A stretch of DNA of 64,000 nucleotides, taken from Embleya sp045207785. GTDB taxonomy: Bacteria > Actinomycetota > Actinomycetes > Streptomycetales > Streptomycetaceae. The notes under the pieces were generated by a model, which was not told the DNA's origin, did not search any database, and saw only the letters and a program-made list of their open reading frames with translations. A program made the translations under genes and the position numbers. This document shows, piece after piece, positions 1-8,159 of this stretch. The stretch's first letter is position 1. Each line of letters starts with the position of its first letter. Location of the stretch: contig NZ_CP108776.1 of the NCBI RefSeq assembly GCF_045207785.1, positions 2,852,001-2,916,000 on the forward strand. The letters run 5' to 3'.

Positions 1-1
1 C

Positions 2-433
2 GACGCCACGTCGAGCATCGGGCTGTTCGCGAACGACGTCGCTCCCGAGTTGACCACGCCGCCGATGAACGCCTACCGGGTGAGCCTGCATCCCGAGGGC
101 ATGGCGCCGCTGATCGTCAACTACCCGCAGTGGCGGGCGCACCTGTTGCACCGGCTGCGCCGACAGGCGGTGATCACCGCGGATCCGGTCGTGCAGGCCC
201 TGTACGACGAGGTCTGCGCCTACCCGGGCGGCGAACCGCCGACCGCCGCCGGCCCCGGCGCGCCGGCCATCCCGCTACAGATCCGGTACGGCACCGAGAT
301 CCTGTCGTTCGTGAGCACGCTGGCCACCTTCGGCACGGCGGTGGACATCACCCTGGCGGAGATCTCGATCGAGTCCTTCTACCCCGCCGACAAGCGCACG
401 GGCCAGGTCCTGCGCGAACTCTTCGGCGAGTAG
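2..433 (+). CDS. Helix-turn-helix regulator, MmyB-like C-terminal domain (5' end outside window)
   Basis: Only the C-terminal ~143 residues are in the window; the reading frame is open from base 2. The visible part matches the MmyB-like ligand-binding domain of actinobacterial XRE-family regulators: LHPEG, then WRAHLLHRLRRQ, then a late FVSTLATFGTAVDITLAE segment and an acidic FYPAD near the end. The family places an XRE DNA-binding domain at the N terminus, which would lie upstream of the window. Such regulators usually sit beside the oxidoreductase they control; that neighbour is not visible. Ligand and targets are unknown. The gene is convergent with the acetyltransferase, with 19 bases between the stop codons. 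Confidence 0.82.
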   Translation, partial: DATSSIGLFANDVAPELTTPPMNAYRVSLHPEGMAPLIVNYPQWRAHLLHRLRRQAVITADPVVQALYDEVCAYPGGEPPTAAGPGAPAIPLQIRYGTEILSFVSTLATFGTAVDITLAEISIESFYPADKRTGQVLRELFGE

Positions 434-452
434 GGCCCCGGGCGAGTCGGCC

Positions 453-1028
453 TCACCGACCCAGTCGTCGGCCCCACACCTCGGCCGGCTCGCGCTGCGG
501 ATCCGGCTGCCACTCGCCCAGGCGGGACCAGTCCCAGGCCCGGAAGGTCGCCAGGGCCGGGTGGTTGTCGCGCTGGATCCGGACCGCGGCGAACGGCGCG
601 TCGGTGCCCGCGAGCAACCGCTCGCGCATCCGCGTGGCGATCCCCTCGCGCCGGCGCTGGGGCACCACCATCAGATCGACGATCACGAACACCTTGCCGG
701 CCGTGGCGAGTTCGGCCACGTCCTCGGCCAGTTCGCCGCGGAACCCGGTCCACCAGCCACTGGCCCGACGCGGCGGAAATCCGAACGTGCACCCGGCGGC
801 GGCACCCGCACCGTTCGCAACGACCATCTCGAACCCGGGCTGCTGGATGTGGTCGGCATAGCGCCGCAGGAAATCCGGGCGCCCCGGCGGGTCCTCGCCA
901 TAGGTCTTGACGTACGTATCGGCGACGGCTTCCCGCTGTTGGTCGGCCTGCCAACGGGTCAACCGCCGCAAGAACACCTCTGCCACAAGTTCCTCCCGCC
1001 CAGGCATGGGATGCCGTAGACGTTTCAC
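453..1028 (-). CDS. GNAT-family N-acetyltransferase
   Basis: A 191-residue protein with the GNAT acetyl-CoA fold. The central strand VFVIVDLMVVP is followed by RRREGIATRM, which fits the Q/RxxGxG/A pyrophosphate-binding loop, then a C-terminal AAVRIQRDNHPALATFRAWDW segment typical of motif B. The family transfers acetyl from acetyl-CoA to amines; the substrate here cannot be read. The start is uncertain: GTG at 1028 is the longest form and ATG at 1007 (MPGREE) is an alternative, and neither has a clear Shine-Dalgarno. It is monocistronic. Confidence 0.8.
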   Translation of the reverse strand: MKRLRHPMPGREELVAEVFLRRLTRWQADQQREAVADTYVKTYGEDPPGRPDFLRRYADHIQQPGFEMVVANGAGAAAGCTFGFPPRRASGWWTGFRGELAEDVAELATAGKVFVIVDLMVVPQRRREGIATRMRERLLAGTDAPFAAVRIQRDNHPALATFRAWDWSRLGEWQPDPQREPAEVWGRRLGR

Positions 1029-1170
1029 ATCGTGGCAGTTACATCCGGTCGGGGAAACACCGCAGGGTAAATGCCGCCCGGTCGGGTCTTTGCCGATTCG
1101 CGCGTTCGGCCCTCTCCCGTCCCGTCGCGCTCATAACCTGCGCACGGGGGCGCGTGAGGGAAGGGACCGC

Positions 1171-1383
1171 ATGGAAGAGGACCGCCGGGTGCCGGGCAAC
1201 GCGTGGGACACCTGTGCCGACGGCCACGTGGACCACGAATGGGTGTATCAGTACGGCCCCGACGGGCCGGCCGGGAATCCGTGGGCGAAGGCGTGCAAGC
1301 ACTGCGGGAAGATGGCGGGGGCGAACGTCCCCGAGAGCGGCCTGCTCGGCCGCTCGGCCGGCGGCGACTGCATGGGCGGCTGA
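1171..1383 (+). CDS. Small hypothetical protein with paired cysteines
   Basis: A 70-residue ORF starting MEEDRRVPGNAWDTC. It has a Cys-x-Asp-Gly-His segment near residue 14 and a CKHC pair about 30 residues later, which could be two halves of a zinc site. The start ATG is 6-8 bases after a GAGGGAAGGGA purine run, a good ribosome-binding site, so the longer in-frame GTG at 1154 is less likely. No membrane segment. I do not recognise the family. It stands alone between the acetyltransferase and accA2, transcribed in the accA2 direction with a 212-base gap. Confidence 0.55.
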   Translation: MEEDRRVPGNAWDTCADGHVDHEWVYQYGPDGPAGNPWAKACKHCGKMAGANVPESGLLGRSAGGDCMGG

Positions 1384-1595
1384 CGGGTCGGGGCCATAAC
1401 TGAAACACGTTCCAGGCGTACCCGTGCGCGAACGCCGACCCCGTTCGGAGTACCTTGACCCCACCGGCAACGTGGCCGGCAGCTCCACCGCAGGCCATGA
1501 ACATGGCGGGTTGTCGTACCACGACGGGGTGGGGCGGCGAATTGTGCCCGCCCCCGAATCCCTAGACTCTCCGCAGTTGAGGAGGGAGCCAGATC

Positions 1596-3365
1596 GTGCG
1601 CAAGGTACTCATCGCCAACCGTGGGGAAATCGCGGTCCGCGTCGCCAGGGCATGCCGGGATGCCGGTATCGCCAGTGTGGCCGTCTACGCAGAGCCGGAC
1701 CGGGATGCTCTGCACGTGCGGGTGGCCGACGAGGCCCACGCGCTCGGCGGAAACACTCCGGCCGAGAGCTACCTGGACGTGGCCAAGGTATTGCAGGCCG
1801 CCCAGGACTCGGGCGCGGACGCCATTCACCCCGGATACGGATTCCTGTCGGAGAACGCGGAATTCGCCCAAGCCGTACTGGACGCCGGACTCACCTGGAT
1901 CGGACCGCCTCCGCAGGCGATTCGCGATCTCGGTGACAAGGTGGCCGCCCGGCACATCGCCCAGCGGGCCGGCGCGCCCCTGGTCGCCGGCACGCCGGAC
2001 CCGGTCTCCGGATCCGCCGAGGTCGTGGAGTTCGCGAAGGCCAACGGCCTTCCGATCGCCATCAAGGCCGCCTTCGGCGGTGGCGGGCGCGGCCTCAAGG
2101 TCGCCCGCAACCTCGAAGAGGTCCCCGAGCTGTACGACTCGGCGGTGCGCGAGGCGGTGGCCGCGTTCGGCCGCGGCGAGTGCTTCGTCGAGCGCTACCT
2201 CGACAAGCCGCGGCACGTCGAGACGCAGTGCCTGGCGGACAGCCACGGCAACGTGGTCGTCGTGTCCACCCGCGACTGCTCGCTGCAGCGCCGGCACCAG
2301 AAGCTCGTCGAGGAGGCGCCCGCGCCGTTCCTGACCGACGAGCAGAACGCCGAGCTGTACCGCGCCTCGAAGGCCATCCTCAAGGAGGCCGGCTACGTCG
2401 GCGCCGGGACCTGCGAGTTCCTCGTGGGCCAGGACGGCACGATCTCCTTCCTGGAGGTCAACACCCGCCTGCAGGTCGAGCACCCGGTGACCGAAGAGGT
2501 CACCGGCATAGACCTGGTGCGCGAGATGTTCCGGATCGCCGACGGCGAGGAGCTCGGCTACGACGACCCGCCGCTGCGCGGGCACTCGTTCGAGTTCCGG
2601 ATCAACGGAGAGGATCCGGGTCGCGGCTTCCTGCCCGCCCCCGGCGAGGTCACCAAGTGGCTGCCGCCGTCGGGCCCGGGCGTACGCCTGGACTCGGGTG
2701 TCGAGCAGGGCTCGGTCATCGGCCCGGCGTGGGACTCGCTCCTCGCGAAGCTGATCGTCACGGGTCGTGACCGCAAGCAGGCGCTCCAGCGGGCCAAGCG
2801 CGCGCTCGACGAGTTCGTCGTCGACGGCATGGCGACCGCGCTCACCTTCCACCGCGCGGTGGTGGTGGACCCGGCGTTCGCACCCGAGCTCGACGGTTCG
2901 ACCGACGCGTTCACGGTGCACACCCGGTGGATCGAGACCGAGTTCGACAACACGATCGCCCCGTTCGGCGGCGGCGCGGACGCGGCCGACGAGGCCGGCG
3001 AGCGCGAGACCGTCGTGGTCGAGGTCAACGGCCGGCGCTTCGAGGTCACCCTCCCGGCGGGCCTCGGCGCGTCCGGTGCGGCGGCGGGCGGCTCGGCGAA
3101 GAAGGCCCCCAAGCGCGGCGGCGCCAAGAAGGCCGGCGCCGCGGCGAGCGGCGACTCCCTGGCGAGCCCGATGCAGGGCACGATCGTCAAGGTCGCGGTC
3201 GAGGAGGGCCAGGTCGTCGCCGAGGGCGAGCTGATCGTGGTCCTGGAGGCCATGAAGATGGAACAGCCGCTCAACGCCCACCGGGCCGGCACCGTCAAGG
3301 GCCTGGTCGCCGAGGTCGGCGCGACGGTCACGTCCGGCGCGGTCCTCTGCGAGATCAAGGACTGA
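1596..3365 (+). CDS. accA2: Acetyl/propionyl-CoA carboxylase alpha chain (biotin carboxylase + BCCP)
   Basis: A 589-residue two-domain protein, the usual length of streptomycete AccA1/AccA2. Residues 1-450 are biotin carboxylase: KVLIANRGEIAVRVARAC at the start, the glycine-rich ATP-grasp loop GGGGRGLK near 162-169, and FLEVNTRLQVEHPVTE near 285-300. An Ala/Lys/Pro linker (about 488-522) leads to a biotin carboxyl carrier domain with EAMKMEQPL, so Lys554 is the predicted biotin site. It carboxylates biotin with ATP and bicarbonate; a separate beta subunit (not in the window) would transfer the group to acetyl- or propionyl-CoA to make malonyl- or methylmalonyl-CoA. The GTG start follows GAGGAGGG. 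Methylmalonyl-CoA made this way is the substrate of MutAB further right. Confidence 0.95.
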   Translation: MRKVLIANRGEIAVRVARACRDAGIASVAVYAEPDRDALHVRVADEAHALGGNTPAESYLDVAKVLQAAQDSGADAIHPGYGFLSENAEFAQAVLDAGLTWIGPPPQAIRDLGDKVAARHIAQRAGAPLVAGTPDPVSGSAEVVEFAKANGLPIAIKAAFGGGGRGLKVARNLEEVPELYDSAVREAVAAFGRGECFVERYLDKPRHVETQCLADSHGNVVVVSTRDCSLQRRHQKLVEEAPAPFLTDEQNAELYRASKAILKEAGYVGAGTCEFLVGQDGTISFLEVNTRLQVEHPVTEEVTGIDLVREMFRIADGEELGYDDPPLRGHSFEFRINGEDPGRGFLPAPGEVTKWLPPSGPGVRLDSGVEQGSVIGPAWDSLLAKLIVTGRDRKQALQRAKRALDEFVVDGMATALTFHRAVVVDPAFAPELDGSTDAFTVHTRWIETEFDNTIAPFGGGADAADEAGERETVVVEVNGRRFEVTLPAGLGASGAAAGGSAKKAPKRGGAKKAGAAASGDSLASPMQGTIVKVAVEEGQVVAEGELIVVLEAMKMEQPLNAHRAGTVKGLVAEVGATVTSGAVLCEIKD

Positions 3366-3384
3366 CCCCGGCAACACCTCAGTC

Positions 3385-3418
3385 CCGCCCCCGCCCCGAT
3401 CCGTCGGCGCGGGGGCGG
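3385..3418 (+). terminator. Terminator hairpin after accA2
   Basis: Ten-base perfect arms (CCGCCCCCGC and GCGGGGGCGG) with a 14-base loop, 20 bases past the accA2 stop. No clear T-run follows, as is common in this group. Confidence 0.65.
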
Positions 3419-3481
3419 TCGCATAGGGGGACGGGAGGGGGATCGCGGCCGATCCGCGCGCCGGCCGCTCAGCACCGCGCC

Positions 3482-3952
3482 GTGGACGCATGCGAGGCCG
3501 CTTCGTGGGTGGTGCGGGAGGCGGACGATCTTCCCGATCTCGCGGGAGTCCTGGTCCTGGTGTGGCACGGCGTGCGGGCCCTCGAAGTGGCCGCGGACCG
3601 AACCGAGCGCCCCGATCCGGACGACGCCATCGGGTCCGACGACCGGTTCCGCGTCTCGGTATGCCTGTTCAATCCCCTGCACGGGGCCGCCTACCAGCGG
3701 CTGACCTGGGCGATGCGCGGCCGGACCTGGCTGTCCGTGCCCGCGTGCATCGCGTGCCTGACCGCCGCGAGCGAGCGCACCATGCCGGACGTGCTCACCC
3801 GGCAGGTCGCGGACGGCGCGTATCTGCCCTACTACGAGATCCCGGCCCACGAGAGCGTGTGGTCGGCGACGGGCTACGGGTCCTTCACCGCGGACCTGGT
3901 CGAGCGGGTGCAGGAAGCCATGCCCGGGGGGCGCCGGGCAAACGGCACGTGA
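3482..3952 (+). CDS. Hypothetical actinobacterial protein with CxFNPxHG motif
   Basis: About 156 residues from GTG 3482; no ATG fits and the start is uncertain. No signal peptide or membrane segment is evident. Two features stand out: a CLFNPLHG segment followed ~25 residues later by a VPACIACL segment, and an ending PYYEIPAHESVWSATGYGSF. This resembles cysteine/His-rich stretches found in actinobacterial membrane or secreted proteins that follow a CFNPxHG...VPACxxC pattern; no function is known to me. GC at third positions is high, supporting real coding. It is convergent with the DeoR-family gene, 21 bases between stops. Confidence 0.6.
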   Translation: MDACEAASWVVREADDLPDLAGVLVLVWHGVRALEVAADRTERPDPDDAIGSDDRFRVSVCLFNPLHGAAYQRLTWAMRGRTWLSVPACIACLTAASERTMPDVLTRQVADGAYLPYYEIPAHESVWSATGYGSFTADLVERVQEAMPGGRRANGT

Positions 3953-3973
3953 CACCTGATCGGCCGATCGCGA

Positions 3974-4828
3974 TCACTGGTCGGGCATCACCCCCGGGAC
4001 CCGCATGTCGCGCATGCGCTCCCCGTTGAACTCCGCGCGGGCGCCGGGAACGGCCCGTTGCGGCAGGGGGGCGATGTGGACCTGCGCGCCCAGCTCGGCC
4101 AACGCCTCGCTTTCCGGACCCGGGGCGTCCTCGTCGGTGACGAGGTGCGTGATCCGCTCGGGAGCCACCGTCTGGAACATCGTGTCCACACCGATCTTGG
4201 TGTGGTCGACCATGACGACGACCTCGTGCGCGGCCTGGATCAGGGCGCGGTCCACACTCGCGGACAGCATGTTGGGGGTGGACAGGCCACGCTCGGCGGT
4301 CAGCCCGTTGCCGGACACGAACGCGCGACGCACGCGCAGACCCGCGAGGGCCTGCTCCGCACCGCTGCCGACCAAGGCGTAGGACGAGCCACGCAACGTG
4401 CCGCCGGTCATGACGACCTCGACCCGATTGGCGTGCGCGAGTACCTGCGCGACAAGGAGGGAGTTGGTGACCACGGTCAGGCCCGGAATCCGGGCCAGCC
4501 TGCGGGCCAGCTCCTGCGTGGTGGTGCCGGCGCCCACGACGATCGCATCCCCCTCGTCGACGAGGGAGACCGCCAGGTCGGCCATGGCCGCCTTCTCCGC
4601 CGCCGCGAGATGGGTCTTCTGCGAATAGCTCGGCTCACGGGACAGCCCACCGGGCAGCACCGCTCCACCGTGCCGACGGTCGAGCAGCCCTTCGGCTTCC
4701 AGGGCCCGCACGTCCCGCCGAACCGTCACCTCGGACGTCTGGACCACCCGGGCGAGTTCCCGTAGGGACACCGCTCCGTTGGCCCGCACCATTTCAAGAA
4801 TCAGTTGACGACGCTCTGCTGCGAACAC
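3974..4828 (-). CDS. DeoR/GlpR-family transcriptional regulator
   Basis: 284 residues, typical for the family. The N-terminal winged helix shows ERRQLILEMVRANGAVSL and the signature helix TSEVTVRRDVRALEAEGLL. A C-terminal sugar-phosphate-sensing domain (about 75-240) contains GDAIVVGAGTTTQELARRL, TVVTNSLLVAQVL and VVVMVDHTKIG. Members repress sugar, polyol or nucleoside catabolic genes and respond to phosphosugars; E. coli DeoR responds to deoxyribose-5-phosphate. Because the window carries a whole nucleoside/deoxyribose salvage set, this protein is a candidate regulator of it, but that is inference. The GTG start has no ribosome-binding site; TACCTT sits six bases upstream, suggesting a leaderless mRNA. 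Confidence 0.9.
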   Translation of the reverse strand: MFAAERRQLILEMVRANGAVSLRELARVVQTSEVTVRRDVRALEAEGLLDRRHGGAVLPGGLSREPSYSQKTHLAAAEKAAMADLAVSLVDEGDAIVVGAGTTTQELARRLARIPGLTVVTNSLLVAQVLAHANRVEVVMTGGTLRGSSYALVGSGAEQALAGLRVRRAFVSGNGLTAERGLSTPNMLSASVDRALIQAAHEVVVMVDHTKIGVDTMFQTVAPERITHLVTDEDAPGPESEALAELGAQVHIAPLPQRAVPGARAEFNGERMRDMRVPGVMPDQ

Positions 4829-4834
4829 GTGACG

Positions 4835-4908
4835 AAGGTAACGCGAACGACCGGCTCTTATCAGCCGCTTGCGACTCTTACCCGAACTTGTTCACCAAAG
4901 TGATAAGA
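4835..4908 (-). promoter_or_regulatory. Promoter and candidate operators of the DeoR-family gene
   Basis: On the minus strand TACCTT (4835-4840) is a -10 box exactly 6 bases before the GTG start, with TGATAA as a weak -35 after a 17-base spacer. Three related heptamers cluster here on the plus strand: TCTTATC (4856-4862), TCTTACC (4876-4882) and the inverted GATAAGA (4902-4908). One overlaps the -35 region, so autoregulation is plausible. Confidence 0.5.
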
Positions 4909-5202
4909 CCTCTTCGGTTTCCGGGCGCAGCGAAGCCACAGCGTTCGAGAGGGCCAACCATAACGCTGCTCACCGGGAGCCGGATACAGCTGTCGACCAT
5001 GGATTTTGTTTCCGCGCGGGTCGACTCGACCGGCACCGAACACACCGCGAGGTCACGATCACACCCGGTCCGATTCGAGTATGCGCGGCGACCCCGGAAC
5101 ACACGGGCCGTTCGAGAAAAGCCACCCGTAAGTGGAGTACGCGGTAGCGCGGAATCCGAATTCCACGCCCCTCGCGCGCCCGGCGCGCGCCCCCTGCGCT
5201 GC
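4909..5202. other. Intergenic stretch without a recognisable gene
   Basis: About 290 bases between the DeoR-family promoter and the lpdA terminator. Base composition is lower in GC than the neighbours. Short open frames on both strands lack third-position GC bias and ribosome-binding sites. I see no RNA gene or repeat. Confidence 0.5.
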
Positions 5203-5262
5203 GATGATCTTGGAGTCGGTGGGGCACCGGTCGCCCGGCGGGCCGATAACCCCAAGATCATC
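5203..5262 (-). terminator. Terminator hairpin after lpdA
   Basis: Perfect 11-base inverted repeat GATGATCTTGG / CCAAGATCATC with an inner TCGG/CCGA extension, 20 bases past the stop of the minus-strand lpdA-type gene. Confidence 0.6.
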
Positions 5263-5281
5263 ACGGCGGGAGTTCGACCCG

Positions 5282-6700
5282 TCAGGAACGCTCGCGGCGG
5301 TGCAATTGCCGGGCGGCTTCCGCGATCGAACCGGAAAGGGAGGGGTAGACCGTGAATCCGCTGGCGATCTGATCCACCGTCAAGTGCAGGTCCACCGCGA
5401 GCGCCACCGTGTGGATCAACTCGCTCGCGCGCGGGGCGACGATCACGCCGCCGACCACGATCCCCGTGCCCGGGCGGCAGAACAGCTTCACGAATCCGTC
5501 GTGAATGCCCTGCATCTTCGCGCGGGGGTTGCGCGACAGCGGGAGCTTGACGCCCCGCGCGTCGATCTCGCCCGCGTCGATCGCGGCCTGGGTATATCCG
5601 ACCGTGGCGATCTCGGGGTCGGTGAACACGTTCGACGACACGGCCTTGAGGTTCAGCGGGGCCACCGCGTCACCGAGCATGTGGTACATCGCGATCCGGC
5701 CCTGCATGGCGGCGACCGACGCGAGCGCGAACACGCCGGTGCAGTCACCCGCCGAGTACACGCCGTTCGCGGTCGTCCGCGAGACCCGGTCCACCCGCAC
5801 GTGACCGGTGTCCTTGAGGAAGACGCCGGCCTCCTCCAGGCCGATGCCCGCGGTGTTGGGGATCGCGCCGACCGCGACGAGGCAGTGGCTGCCCTCGAGG
5901 ATCTGGCCGTCGGTCAGCGTGACGATGACACTGTCCCCGTCGCGCTTGACGCTCTCCGCGCGCGAGCGCGACATCACCCGCATCCCGCGCCGGCGGAACA
6001 CGCCCTCCAGCACCTCGGCCGCGTCCGGGTCCTCGCCCGGGAGCACCCGGTCGCGGCTGGAGACGAGCGTCACCTTCGAGCCGAGCGCCTGGTAGGCACC
6101 CGCGAACTCGGCGCCGGTGACGCCCGAGCCGACCACGATCAGCTCGCGCGGCATCTCCGACAGGCCGTACATCTGCTTCCAGTTCAGGATCCGCTCGCCG
6201 TCCGGCTCCGCGCCCGGGATCTCGCGCGGGTGGGCGCCGGTCGAGATCAGGATCGCGTCGGCCTCCAGCGTGCGTTCGGTGCCGTCCGCGAGATCCGCCA
6301 CCACGCGGCGCGGCCCGTCCAGCCGGGCGGTGCCGCGCAGCACCCGCACGCCGGCGCGGGTGACGCTCTGCGCGATGTCGTTCGACTGGGCCTTCGCGAG
6401 TTGCAGGACACGTCGGTTGACCACGCCCAGGTCCACGCCCACGATCGGCCGGTCGAGGGTGCCGGGGGTGCCGTCGTCGACATAGATGCCGAGCTCGTGG
6501 TGCGAGTCGGCGAAGTTCGTCATGACTTCGGCCGTCGCGATCAGCGTCTTGGACGGGACACAGTCCGTCAGTACCGCCGCTCCGCCCACGCCCTCCCGCT
6601 CTACCACCGTCACCTCGGCTCCGAGCTGTGCCGCGACCAGCGCCGCCTCGTACCCGCCGGGTCCTCCGCCTACGATCACAATCCGAGTCACGGGTGTCAT
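5282..6700 (-). CDS. lpdA: NAD(P)H-quinone dehydrogenase, LpdA type (lipoamide dehydrogenase-like flavoprotein)
   Basis: 472 residues with the pyridine nucleotide-disulfide reductase layout: FAD motif IVIVGGGPGGYEAAL near residue 7, NAD(P) motif IVVGSGVTGAEFA near 180, VYSAGDCTG near 310, and a C-terminal dimerisation domain. The site that is CxxxxC in true lipoamide dehydrogenases reads GGAAVLTDCVPSKT, so the first cysteine of the redox pair is missing; the usual C-terminal His-Glu dyad also reads differently. These changes mark the actinobacterial LpdA group, described in M. tuberculosis as NAD(P)H:quinone reductase rather than dihydrolipoamide dehydrogenase. Start ATG 6700 follows GGGAGAGA. 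It is divergent from the GGCT-like gene, 36 bases apart. Confidence 0.9.
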   Translation of the reverse strand: MTPVTRIVIVGGGPGGYEAALVAAQLGAEVTVVEREGVGGAAVLTDCVPSKTLIATAEVMTNFADSHHELGIYVDDGTPGTLDRPIVGVDLGVVNRRVLQLAKAQSNDIAQSVTRAGVRVLRGTARLDGPRRVVADLADGTERTLEADAILISTGAHPREIPGAEPDGERILNWKQMYGLSEMPRELIVVGSGVTGAEFAGAYQALGSKVTLVSSRDRVLPGEDPDAAEVLEGVFRRRGMRVMSRSRAESVKRDGDSVIVTLTDGQILEGSHCLVAVGAIPNTAGIGLEEAGVFLKDTGHVRVDRVSRTTANGVYSAGDCTGVFALASVAAMQGRIAMYHMLGDAVAPLNLKAVSSNVFTDPEIATVGYTQAAIDAGEIDARGVKLPLSRNPRAKMQGIHDGFVKLFCRPGTGIVVGGVIVAPRASELIHTVALAVDLHLTVDQIASGFTVYPSLSGSIAEAARQLHRRERS

Positions 6701-6724
6701 TCTCTCCCATGCCCGCCCGTCGCG

Positions 6725-6730
6725 TAGGCT
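6725..6730 (+). promoter_or_regulatory. -10 box for leaderless GGCT-like mRNA
   Basis: TAGGCT six bases before the ATG at 6737 and no Shine-Dalgarno, the layout of a leaderless actinobacterial transcript. Confidence 0.5.
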
Positions 6731-6736
6731 GCGGCC

Positions 6737-7177
6737 ATGCCCCTCTACGCCGCGTACGCAAGCAACCTCGACGCGCGGCAGATGGCACGGCGTGCCCCAC
6801 ACTCCCCACTGCGCCACACCGGTTGGCTGCCCGGCTGGCGGCTGACCTTCGGCGGCGAACAGTTGGGTTGGGACGGATCGCTGGCCACGGTCGTCGAGGA
6901 CGAGTTGTCCCAGGTGTTCGTCGCGCTGTACGACCTGGCCGAGATGGACGAGCCCGACCTCGACCGCTGGGAGGGCATGCCGCTGGGCCTGTACCGCAAG
7001 GTCCGGGTCCGGGTGGAGTCCCTGTTCGGCGAGCAGCTCGCATGGCTGTACGTCCTGAACGACTACGAGGGCGGCCTGCCCTCGGCGCGTTACCTGGGCA
7101 TGGTCGCGGAGTCGGCCGAATCCGCCGGCGCCCCCGACGACTACGTCAAGGAACTGCGCAACCGTCCCTGTTCGTGA
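6737..7177 (+). CDS. Gamma-glutamylcyclotransferase-like protein
   Basis: 146 residues of the GGCT/AIG2-like fold. The N-terminal MPLYAAYASNL fits the YGSN loop that binds the substrate, and RWEGMPLGLYRKV places the expected catalytic glutamate in front of GxYxK. The ending YVKELRNRP is common in this group. Family members cleave gamma-glutamyl amines or glutathione-type substrates to 5-oxoproline; the substrate here is open. Cytosolic, no signal peptide. Its promoter region is shared with the divergent quinone reductase gene. Confidence 0.8.
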   Translation: MPLYAAYASNLDARQMARRAPHSPLRHTGWLPGWRLTFGGEQLGWDGSLATVVEDELSQVFVALYDLAEMDEPDLDRWEGMPLGLYRKVRVRVESLFGEQLAWLYVLNDYEGGLPSARYLGMVAESAESAGAPDDYVKELRNRPCS

Positions 7178-7387
7178 CCGCTTCGCCCCCACCCGCGCAA
7201 GCGCCGGACGATCGGGGCATCCCACTGTCGGAATCGCCGAAGGTGCGGACGCTCCGGTCCGATCGGGACGCCCACCGGGTGAGGTGATCCGCCCGGCCCG
7301 GCCGGGCGCGACGCCCCGGCCTCCGCCGTCCGCCTACGCTCTGTCACACTCGCCGCGTCGGAATGGCGCCACGAGGGGGAGCGTGTC

Positions 7388-7909
7388 ATGCACGAGATCC
7401 GGTACACCCTGAGCTTCCGGCAGCGTTGGCAGCTGCTCGCGTTGGCCGCCGCGTTCGGCGTGGTGCTCGTGCTCGAGATCACGCTCACCGGGAGCCGGGC
7501 CGTGTTCCTCGCGGTGCCGATGGTGGCGATGCTGCTGAACTTCTTCCTGTTCGCGCGCTTCTCCACCACGCTCACCCCGCGGGGCATCGCGTGGCGCCGC
7601 TACGGCACCCGGAGCCTGGCCTGGGACGAGATCGTGCACGTCCGGGAGCGGCGCGTCCTGGGCACCCGCCAGGTCCAGCTCCTGCTCGGCGACGGCAAGG
7701 TCAAGAACCTGGCCGTGCCGGTGAGCGGGTGGGCGCAGCGCGACCCGGAGTTCGACACGAAGCTCGCCACGATCTGGAACGCGTGGGTCGGCGCGACGGG
7801 CAACGGGCCGTTCATGGCGATCCCGCCGGTGGCCGGTCCGTGGCAGGGGCAGGGGCAGGCGCCCGCGCCCGGGCAGCCGCTTCCGCCGTCCGCTCCCCCG
7901 GCCCCCTGA
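7388..7909 (+). CDS. Membrane-anchored PH-domain-like protein
   Basis: 173 residues. Two hydrophobic helices lie at about 15-32 and 38-55. A bacterial PH-like domain follows, with FSTTLTPRGIAWRRYGTRSLAWDEIVHVRE and then strand-rich sequence to about residue 125. A Gly/Pro/Gln-rich tail ends the protein. The layout, a two-helix hairpin plus PH domain facing the cytoplasm, is common in actinobacteria and has no assigned role. GAGGGGGAG lies 7 bases before the ATG. A second PH-domain membrane protein is encoded at 10957-11541, so two related genes bracket punA and the hexomutase. Confidence 0.6.
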   Translation: MHEIRYTLSFRQRWQLLALAAAFGVVLVLEITLTGSRAVFLAVPMVAMLLNFFLFARFSTTLTPRGIAWRRYGTRSLAWDEIVHVRERRVLGTRQVQLLLGDGKVKNLAVPVSGWAQRDPEFDTKLATIWNAWVGATGNGPFMAIPPVAGPWQGQGQAPAPGQPLPPSAPPAP

Positions 7910-8102
7910 CCCGGCCCCGCCGCCCACGAGCAAACCCGCGTCGGATGTCCCGGGTCGGCCGCGCGTGTGTCCGGATCGGCGGCGCGTGCGGTTCCGTCCC
8001 TTCCGCCCGTCCCGTCACACCGGCCCCATCCGCTGAACGGACGTATCACCGCGTACCGCTACGAGTCGTCCGCCGCTGTCATTGCGGTCGTATTACAGTC
8101 TT

Positions 8103-8152
8103 CTACGCGCATAGACCCCGGCCGCGCTGTTCCCAGGTGCAGCATTTACGCT
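8103..8152 (+). promoter_or_regulatory. punA promoter with CTACGCG-type operator
   Basis: CTACGCGCATAG at 8103-8114 is one base from a perfect 12-base palindrome and matches sites before deoC, add and the BMP operon. TACGCT (8147-8152) is seven bases before the GTG start, a leaderless -10 candidate. TACAGT (8094-8099) is another -10 candidate, which would place the operator across its start site. Confidence 0.6.
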
Positions 8153-8159
8153 CATCGAT

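Noticed and set aside
1248..3491. Very long open frame opposite accA2 and others like it opposite sdhA, mfd, mutB and deoA
   Set aside because: At this GC content the antisense frames stay open by codon bias; they lack motifs and ribosome-binding sites and mirror the third-position GC of the real genes.
4909..5202. Possible replication origin or DnaA boxes in the lower-GC gap
   Set aside because: No TTGTCCACA-type boxes cluster here and no dnaA/dnaN genes are adjacent.
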